A stretch of 14,519 bases of DNA from Saccoglossus kowalevskii (lineage: Eukaryota; Hemichordata; Enteropneusta; Harrimaniidae), in contig NW_003155741.1 in assembly GCF_000003605.2 (NCBI RefSeq), positions 164,859 to 179,377 on the forward strand, written 5' to 3'. Shown piece after piece: positions 8,258 through 14,519 of the stretch. Every line of letters begins with the position of its first letter. Position 1 is the first letter of the stretch. A program made the translations under genes and the position numbers. The notes under the pieces were generated by a model. It had not been told where the DNA came from, searched no databases, and was given only the letters and a program-made list of their open reading frames with translations.

Positions 8258-8513
8258 ACTGTGTATCCTATCCATTCTGCATACCATAGACTGTGTAAAG
8301 TGTAAAATATCTTCATCCTGATTCATCCATTTCATTTCAGATCATCTTTGTTGTAATTTCCTGAATGTCTAGAAACTGGATGAGTGGTTTTCTTGGTATT
8401 GGGGAGGGGTGGGGGTGGTGAAGGCGGCTGTTACCTTAAAGCATTAAACATGTTTGCTTCCTCATTCATTCATACAATGACATGCTATAACTCTTTATGG
8501 GCAAGTGAAATTT
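8258..8513. other. Intronic stretch with G-rich patch
   Basis: A purine-rich, G-rich patch (about 8400-8430) stands out in AT-rich DNA. An acceptor-like TTTCATTTCAG ends at 8340, but no coding frame follows convincingly. Confidence 0.4.
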
Positions 8514-8541
8514 GGGGGGGGGGCTCTGTGTGTGTGTGTGT
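8514..8541 (+). repeat. G10 run followed by (TG)7
   Basis: Ten consecutive G at 8514-8523, then CTC, then seven TG units (8527-8540). It is a simple repeat prone to length change, and gives rise to the artificial glycine and valine/cysteine runs in overlapping frames. Confidence 0.9.
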
Positions 8542-8850
8542 CGTAGTGTCTTGTAATTTTTTTTTCTTGAGTGCCAATATTTGGTTTACAACACCTTGCA
8601 TGGGATTTTATTTTTTCTCTGTGTCCAGCATGCAATTGTTTTCAACAATTTTTCACCCTACCCCCAATGATGTCGAATGATCCAACCCCTAACTTGGGAG
8701 GAAATCCAATTTTTACATTGTCACTGTTCATGAAGCACCACACTATAACAGTGGTACCACCAAAAAAACAAACAAATTCATTCAAACTTGTTACTGACAA
8801 GACAGACATAATATATCTCTAAAAATTAGGAAAATTAATGGAATAACAAC
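8542..8850. other. Intronic stretch, nothing recognised
   Basis: No gene or repeat recognised. A short A-rich stretch lies at 8761-8777. An acceptor-like AAATTAG at 8828 precedes the possible exon at 8851. Confidence 0.45.
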
Positions 8851-8925
8851 ATGGCCAGTCAGACTGATCTTCCTGCTACACCCCGCCAATGCTCATTGCC
8901 TCTGCAGGACACCTCGTCAATCACA
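8851..8925 (+). other. Possible small coding exon, GC-rich, unknown protein
   Basis: An ATG at 8851 in good context (A at -3, G at +4) opens 25 codons beginning MASQTDLPATPRQCS, then LPLQDTSSIT. A donor-like GTAAAT follows at 8926, in phase 0. Unspliced, the frame stops at TGA 8959-8961. The block is clearly richer in G+C than its surroundings and its codons look normal, unlike the frames around it. If joined to the exon at 11802 the frame meets a stop at once, so it is not an N-terminal extension of the HSP40. It could be an alternative 5' exon, a nested gene's first exon, or the start of a transposon protein. I do not recognise the peptide. Confidence 0.3.
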
Positions 8926-8961
8926 GTAAATGCCTTAATTATTATCGGCTTTATTTGTTGA

Positions 8962-9190
8962 TCTGTAAATTATACAATGAAATGATTTATTAATCAATGC
9001 TCTTTAGTTCTTTCTCATTTTTATTCATGTTTGTAATATTCACTGCATCCCAAGGCTCCTTAACTATTCTAGTACGTCTGGGACTTCGCCATTTTTTATG
9101 CGTTAGTTCTTTATGTACATGTATGTTTACTTTCAATGTGGGGCATGAGGATATATATATATTTATGAGATTGAATTTATACCATTTGCC
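8962..9190. other. Intronic stretch, nothing recognised
   Basis: Contains a TACATGTA at 9116 and an (AT)n patch near 9151-9162. No coding evidence. Confidence 0.5.
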
Positions 9191-9276
9191 TTTTTAGCTC
9201 TACTGTCGACTTTGTCGAGCGGAGCTTATCATAAATGTACAGTGATTGTCTGTCATCGATCGTCGTCTGTGTCAAC

Positions 9277-9360
9277 TTTTTAGCTCCGCTGTTGACTTTG
9301 TCGAGCGGAGCTTATCATATGAGTGATAGCGCAGCTATCTCAGCCATCAGGCTGCTTGTT
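9277..9360 (+). mobile_element. Inner 84-bp copy of the hairpin-ended element
   Basis: Runs from TTTTTAGCTCCGCT to GGCTGCTTGTT. It carries both terminal hairpins with only a short middle. The 3' hairpin here is CAGCC-ATCA-GGCTG, versus CAGCC-GAGC-GGCTG in the outer copy: the arms are conserved while the loop differs, which suggests that the structure is selected. Confidence 0.5.
9282..9312. repeat. Perfect 9-bp hairpin of the inner element
   Basis: AGCTCCGCT (9282-9290) and AGCGGAGCT (9304-9312) are exact reverse complements around a 13-base loop. The outer copy at 9196-9226 has the same right arm but AGCTCTACT on the left, two mismatches. Confidence 0.85.
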
Positions 9361-9666
9361 AATTATTCAACTTCTTCTTTAATTATTCAACTTTTGATTA
9401 TTCAATACTTGGTGTATAGACCTCTCTCATATTTGTTCATTTTGTTATATCTTCAATACTCGTATTGATGAATATTTTTGTGATTTTTGGTAAAAAGTGA
9501 TATTTTCGACTTGTTAAAAACCTTGTATCTGATTTCTTTTATATTATACGTATAGGTACTTCAGGTAATCCTTTTTCAGATATTTTCATTTTCTAATATC
9601 TTCAGTTCTTTAATTGAAATGTGCATTGCTAACAGAGGAGCTATCTCAGCCGAGCGGCTGCTTGTT

Positions 9667-11204
9667 TTGTAGTATGGATTCATCAACATGTATGCTATTA
9701 TAAATGTGGTTATGGTTGGTACTGATTAATAATTGAAAGCATGTTGTTGAGATATCTGTGAACTGTCTTTATGCCCGGTGCCTAGACTAGACATTAGTTG
9801 CTATCTTTACATACATTATAGAGGTTGCCTTGAGGAATCTGACTTATTATTGTACCCAGAAAATACTTCCAAGCTTGATTCTTTGATCCACTTGGACATG
9901 CTTGCACATGTACAACCTGCCGATAAATTGATGGAATTGAATGAGTTAACCAAATAGCGACAGAAAGCTTTTTTAGCCCTTCACATTTGGTGATGAGAGT
10001 TGCATTATCTCATTGTTCAGTTAGGGCTCAGCTCCAAGTCCAACAGTACATGTATTTCCTCAGGCTAAACTAACCAGGACAATACCATGCATGCTTGACC
10101 TTTCGACAACAGGTTAAAATTAACCTCATTAACAAAATTAGTTTGACATAAAAAAAAAACTAAAAAAATATTAAATTATTTGCTTCAATATTGAATTTTC
10201 CCTCTGCAGTAATAAAATACTGGCAATTCAACATCATTCTGCTTCATAAATAATCACCATCAGAAGTGCAAATAAACCAAATAATTGCTTTGATTGTACA
10301 CTGGATGATTGACTTGACTTGTGTTGACCATAGACTTAGTGCCAGTGTTTCCATTAATGCATGATCTTGTGTATTTTACACATTTTTAATCCTGATTACG
10401 CAAAATAATTAACAGCTATGTCTGTATGTGTTGGTTTTAGCTATATTCCAAATTCTTTACATCATTGAGGATATTCTGACAGACGTTTCTAAGTAAAAGA
10501 CTACTGTCAACTACTGTCATGTCTGCCTGTCTGCACTTTAAATTTCAGTACTGTCATAGACTTGCACCTCGTACATCATCCTTGTCACTAGAAGTTAGCT
10601 TCACTTTTGATATTTTTAATTGTACAATGTATTATTGAATTTTACAAGTTTGTAACAAAATTATTAATGGTATTGTAAATTACATTTCACATTTAGTATG
10701 CAGCAAATTATTTGTTGGTAGATATTTTTTATATTATGTCAGATGAATCTATTCAGTCCCTGTGTAGACGCTGAGCTTTCCAAGTATAATTTCTTAGACT
10801 ATGATTAAATTACTATCAAATATGATGGCCATGCAAGATGAGTTCCATATCTTTCTTGAACCCATAAACTAATATGACTGACTGGTATCATTATATTTTT
10901 TATATACATTTATATATATTTTTATATATGCAGTTGTCTAAGCTTGCCTATTGATTAAAACTATAAATGTCATAACTTGTAAATTAATAAAATGTATATT
11001 TTATGCTGTTTATACATTTGAAAAAAAAAAACTTTTTAACCCTGCCAAAATACAAATTTATTTTGATGCATTACTTTGTACTATTTCATACTAATTACCA
11101 TATTACCGCCAAAAAGCAATTACAGGTCTGAGATAAGTATTTGATTAATAAATAGGTATAATGATTAATCACATGTCATATAGATGCTTTACTATAAATC
11201 CAGC
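9667..11204. other. Long AT-rich intronic stretch, no gene recognised
   Basis: CpG is almost absent. Features are limited to A-runs (10150-10168, 11021-11031), a TA-rich patch (about 10890-10930) and one TACATGTA at 10047. No frame, splice pair or transposon ends could be supported. Confidence 0.5.
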
Positions 11205-11367
11205 TACTGTATTTGCTTTATTCGCAGCGCGATACAAGCTCATATAAACAACCAAATCACATTTATTGTATACTACTAAATTGTTAAAATACTTATTTTG
11301 ACCATAGATACATATATGTCTCTGATTTACCTAATTGCAAGGCGCTACTATTAGAGCAATTACAGTA
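11205..11367. mobile_element. MITE-like element 4, diverged (TACTGTA termini)
   Basis: The left end TACTGTATTTGCTTTATTCG (11205 onward, continuing to CAGCGC) pairs imperfectly with the right end, whose reverse complement begins TACTGTAATTGCTCTAATAG and continues to TAGCGCC. TA flanks are at 11205-11206 and 11366-11367. Divergence of the arms suggests an older copy, or a sister subfamily with TACTGTA(A/T)TTGC ends. No protein frame. Confidence 0.55.
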
Positions 11368-11766
11368 TATAAAAAATGGTTTGGGTAATTGATACACATG
11401 TTATTGAAATGTATTTATTTTCCACATATTTTACAGAGTGTATTGCATCCTCAAGATATTATGCATTTTGGCTTCAGCATTCAGTGAAAATACATAAAAT
11501 TTGCTAATGTGGCTGAATTTCATAAATAACAAGTCATAATCCTATTCATTATCATTTCATTGAATACCATTTTAAAAAAATTCCCTTTTCAAACTAGTAG
11601 TTTTTGGAATCAAGACAAAAAAAAACAATTGTTCAAATACATGTAGATCCACCATCCGCGACAATTTTCAGTCGAATACACTGCTGTGAATACTATGAGT
11701 GTTCACACTACTGAATGTGGTTACTGCAAATGGCACAATCATGCATTCAGAGTGAGGTCAATTTTT
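11368..11766. other. Intronic stretch, nothing recognised
   Basis: No gene or repeat recognised; contains one TACATGTA at 11638. Confidence 0.5.
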
Positions 11767-11801
11767 GTCTAAACACTGGCTGTTTCTATCTCATTTTGTA
11801 G
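11767..11801 (+). promoter_or_regulatory. 3' splice site of the DNAJB6-like start exon
   Basis: A branch-point-like GTCTAAAC (11767-11774), a pyrimidine-rich tract (11781-11798) and TAG at 11799-11801 are in normal order and spacing. The exon would start at 11802, giving 44 untranslated bases before the ATG. Confidence 0.65.
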
Positions 11802-11845
11802 GTTAATATCTAGGATTTTAAACATTGGTATACCATTCACAAACC

Positions 11846-11910
11846 ATGGTAGATTATTATCAGGTGCTTGGGGTCCCAAAGGCAGCTTCAAATGAGGACA
11901 TCAAAAAAGC
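11846..11910 (+). CDS. DNAJB6: DNAJB6-like HSP40 co-chaperone, start-codon exon (partial)
   Basis: The exon encodes MVDYYQVLGVPKAAS followed by NEDIKKA, the final Ala codon being split after GC (phase 2) by the donor GTAAGT at 11911. This is helix I and the start of helix II of a J domain. The MVDYY-VLGV start and DIKKA are hallmarks of the DNAJB6/DNAJB8/DNAJB2 group, with DNAJB6 the closest by the Val-Asp-Tyr-Tyr opening. The HPD motif that stimulates Hsp70 ATPase lies in the next exon, outside the window. Family members bring Hsp70 to misfolded, aggregation-prone proteins in cytosol and nucleus. The ATG is the first after an in-frame TAA (11819-11821) and has a strong context (ACC before, G after). 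Which paralogue this is cannot be proven from 22 residues. Confidence 0.85.
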
Positions 11911-14519
11911 GTAAGTAAACCTATTTCCTTAATGTACTGTATGCCTGTATGTGTGCTTGATATCTCTGTACAGTGTACCAGCGTAATGCCGGTTGAAATA
12001 CGAGTCGTTTTGATTACATCGTCAATTCTAAGTGAACTGTGTATTGCACCAATTAACTGTAGTGCATAAGAAATTTCTCTGGTGTGCAAATGGTCTTTTT
12101 TAATATCTATTACCCGAATGGCTGAACTTGAAAGCATTGTCTGCCTTTCAAAATGAGATATTTAATTCAGTCTAGCAGATGCTGAATAGATCACAAAACA
12201 TAGCTTCACTCCCAGTCTCGTAGGTATTTGTTGTGATTGTGATGAATATGAATAAAGGGCTCAATGTTTATTGTTGTGAATACCAACAGAGTTCAATCTT
12301 TTTTCATAACTGGTATTTTTAATAGCTGCGACCTCGCTTTTGTTATCCACAAGAATCATTACATGTAGATTTAGGAAATTGACTGGAATGTACTTATAAT
12401 TGTACAGAATTATTTTCAGTTACTCAGTCATTAAATTGTACGTAAAATTTCTTGTAAGATGATGTTATTGCCTTACTTTGTGAATTATAATAAATTGTAC
12501 TTTTTTAATGCGTTATTTTATTTAACATTTCAATAAAAACGTATCATTTGTTCATAAAGGCTAATTAAACTGGATCAGTTATTCCTGCATGCCCAAACCA
12601 GGCACTCAACTCATACATGTATTTTAAATATTGACTTTTTGAAAGTTTATAAATATTTATGATTTGTAATATTGCTAGATGAGAACCACTTTAAATGTTT
12701 TATTAACATAACAAATTATTGAAAAACTATGAATTTCAAATTCTATATAGCAGGTATATATGAAAAAAAAAAATTCTGAGTGCCATTATTTCATTTCTGA
12801 AGTGTCTTCCCTAAGCCTGTAACCTTCATCAGTCCACCACAGGTGTTACGTATAACTGATGGACATGTACATTATATAATGATTATTCCCAATTTACTTA
12901 GCAGCTCCCCATTCACTGTAGCATGTCATTTTTTCCTCAAACTAATCCTTTCATATCATTAATTGAATTTCCATAAATTTTATTTCTTTCATCGACTCGA
13001 TGCTACATGTACATGATGAAGCTAGTCTCATGAGGGATTCTTGTCTAAGTTTGTACTAATAAATTTGAAAAATGATGTCAATTGATTTGTGATATGAAAA
13101 AATTAATAAGAGAATAATTTGTGTTTTCAGACTTAGCGTGTAGAATATTTTGTTAGCCTATCATGTAGGATGTCACGGACAATATTTAATGTATACCGTT
13201 ATCGATACTTACAATTTATTGCATGATAATCCTTTCAATATCATGTTGTATTTACGAGTGTTCATGGTATTTTGATGAGTTGCCCAAGTGAGAAGTCAAA
13301 ATTCCAAGATCATGAATAAAAAAACAATGTGATATCGTGGGGTTATCATGTAATAACGTACATAGTTTCCTGATCTATATGTGCTATGGACAAATATGGA
13401 AGATTACATAGCAGATTTCTTCATTTCCTTTGGGACTTTTAACTACGCTCAGACACTCACACTCTTGGTCGAAAACTTGTGGAAAACTTCATAGTTGATG
13501 GAGGGACCTAGATATTCCCTGCCACTAAAACTTCATTAATCGCATCCTCTATTAATTTGCATACTCAGTTTATTTGAATAGATAATAATTGAATGTATCG
13601 TTTTAATTCGCTATGTTCTAAAACAGACTTGAAATTGTATCCCCTGTTTTGTGCTCTAACTTTTTATGCCTAAAACAATGTACAGCACAGTTTTCTGCTC
13701 GCAATCCTCTTGTCTAATCTTCTTCAGTGATTACAGCCCAAGATCATCACAAAACATCTACATGTACCACCAGTATCAATTCCACCAAAATCTTTTACTC
13801 AGGACGTAAACATAACTGCAGACATGTGCAAGATAAATAATGCTTCAAGATATATAGAGCATATAGATTTGCTCAGTAAGCACAGTCGGGAAAACATCAG
13901 TGGACTTTGGTGAACATGCTGGAATGTTTTGTAATTGAAAGGTCACTTTCAAGTTCATCGGAACCATGTATATGTATGGTATGGCTGCCATGAATGGCCT
14001 GATCCAAGTGCATATTCATGTATTTGATTTGTTTAAGCTCTCAGTTGAATATTTTCTAATTATTGGTTGCATTTTAATTATTTTATTAATGTACTTCATT
14101 TGGGGAGTTAATGGGAGTACCTCGTTTTTTGAATATTCATCTTGGGCATACTTAGCTGGAATGTTATTTTTTTTTGAAGATTTTTGTACTGTCGGATAAG
14201 CTCCATCAGTGTCTGTGATCACTGTGGTGTGTGTGTATGTGGGTGTGAAGTTCTCACTGAACCAAATTCAAATTTGTTGATTACTGGTACTACTACTACT
14301 ACTACTAACTGTTAGAAAACTGTTTAATTGGTCTCAAACAAAATATCTTGCATGTCTGCATGTCAATATGCCGTTTGGATATACCAGTGTGAATAGTGGA
14401 ATGTTTGGTGAAAATGGATACAATGTTATAACATTACGTTTTAAATGTTATCAGCAGTTTGTGCTGTTTTATTTTCAATCTCTGCAAACTGTTGTTTTTT
14501 GTCTGATTACTAGATCTCA
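11911..14519 (+). other. DNAJB6: Intron 2 of the DNAJB6-like gene (runs off the window)
   Basis: Starts at the consensus donor GTAAGT. I looked for the continuation of the J domain (Tyr-Arg-Lys...Trp-His-Pro-Asp-Lys) in the remaining 2.6 kb and found none, so the acceptor must be beyond 14519. The stretch is AT-rich with four TACATGTA copies (12360, 12614, 13004, 13759) and simple repeats. Short frames such as 13966-14199 (+), and those on the other strand, have no recognisable domain; the hydrophobic look of 13966-14199 follows from T-rich sequence. Confidence 0.7.
14288..14305 (+). repeat. (TAC)6 microsatellite
   Basis: Six uninterrupted TAC units in intron 2. A looser TG-rich patch lies just upstream at about 14224-14248. 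Confidence 0.9.

Larger units (their letters stand above)
9191..9666 (+). mobile_element. Hairpin-ended interspersed element, apparently nested
   Basis: Two 5'-type ends, each TTTTTAGCTC...GTTGACTTTGTCGAGCGGAGCTTATCAT-like, start at 9191 and 9277. Two 3'-type ends, AGCTATCTCAGCC...GGCTGCTTGTT, finish at 9360 and 9666. The simplest reading is an inner copy (9277-9360) inserted into an outer copy (9191-9276 plus 9361-9666). The 5' end forms a 9-bp hairpin, AGCTCCGCT with AGCGGAGCT. The 3' end forms a CAGCC/GGCTG hairpin followed by CTTGTT. This layout resembles a repeat I recall from bivalve genomes that begins TTTAGCTCACCTGAGC and ends in a hairpin plus TCTTGTT. There is no protein frame. Class (DNA element or Helitron-like) is unresolved. 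Confidence 0.65.
1553..11801 (+). other. DNAJB6: Presumed intron 1 of the DNAJB6-like gene
   Basis: Bounded by a consensus GTAAGT donor at 1553 and an acceptor ending TTTTGTAG at 11801. The acceptor is preceded by a pyrimidine-rich tract (about 11781-11798) and a branch-point-like CTAAAC about 30 bases upstream. The interval is AT-rich and CpG-poor after about 1860, and contains transposon remnants but no recognisable protein gene. Long first introns before the start-codon exon are common in animal genes. The 3' boundary is well supported; the 5' boundary depends on the exon 1 assignment. Confidence 0.45.

Noticed and set aside
8384-8680. 98-codon frame with glycine and valine/cysteine runs
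   Set aside because: The runs come from the G10 and (TG)7 simple repeats, not from a protein.
11901-12137. Minus-strand 78-codon frame overlapping the HSP40 exon
   Set aside because: It crosses the antisense of the splice donor and intron 2 and has no motif; a shadow frame.
13966-14222. Hydrophobic plus-strand frame resembling a membrane segment, and its antisense partner
   Set aside because: Hydrophobicity follows from T-rich DNA; no start context, splice sites or family resemblance.
1-14519. tRNA genes, rRNA, CRISPR arrays or bacterial operons
   Set aside because: No B-box-like GGTTCRANNCC, no regularly spaced direct repeats and no bacterial gene layout were found on reading both strands.

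Overview
This is AT-rich animal nuclear DNA (roughly two-thirds A+T), not bacterial or viral sequence. There are no operons, almost every open frame is short, and GT...AG splice signals and transposon remnants are present. Three repeat signals make a mollusc, probably a bivalve, the best guess. These are the palindrome TACATGTA (13 exact copies by hand count), elements with TACTGTAAA-type termini, and an element with an AGCTCCGCT...AGCGGAGCT hairpin that resembles a repeat I remember from bivalves. The taxon is an inference from memory.

The one confidently coding host feature is a small exon at 11846-11910. It encodes the first 21 residues and two bases of codon 22 of a class B J-domain co-chaperone (HSP40), closest to DNAJB6. 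It has a good start context, an in-frame stop upstream, a clear 3' splice acceptor at 11800-11801 and a consensus GTAAGT donor at 11911. The helix II/HPD part of the J domain is not visible downstream, so the next exon must lie beyond 14519. A plausible untranslated first exon ends at 1552 with a GTAAGT donor. If it belongs to this gene, intron 1 is about 10.2 kb and fills most of the window.

Layout: 1-563 is the 3' end of a broken LINE retrotransposon, with a zinc-knuckle C-terminus and a TAAA tail. 760-1860 is a CpG-retaining segment that looks like a promoter, possibly bidirectional, with a TATA-like box, an ETS-like site and paired heat-shock half-sites near the putative first exon. 1553-11801 is the presumed intron 1. 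It holds a 194-bp foldback repeat (2092-2285), a perfect 240-bp-period tandem duplication (2694-3171), four MITE-like elements sharing TACTGTA termini (about 3272, 6897, 7713, 11205), a composite nuclear-receptor-type site (8235-8257), a GC-rich possible exon (8851-8925), and an apparently nested hairpin-ended element (9191-9666). 11802-11910 is the DNAJB6-like exon. 11911-14519 is the start of intron 2, with only simple repeats recognised.

I found no tRNA, rRNA, CRISPR or complete protein-coding gene. The most interesting points are the architecture of the HSP40 5' region, the four-member MITE family, the nested element and the DR4/DR1 site.
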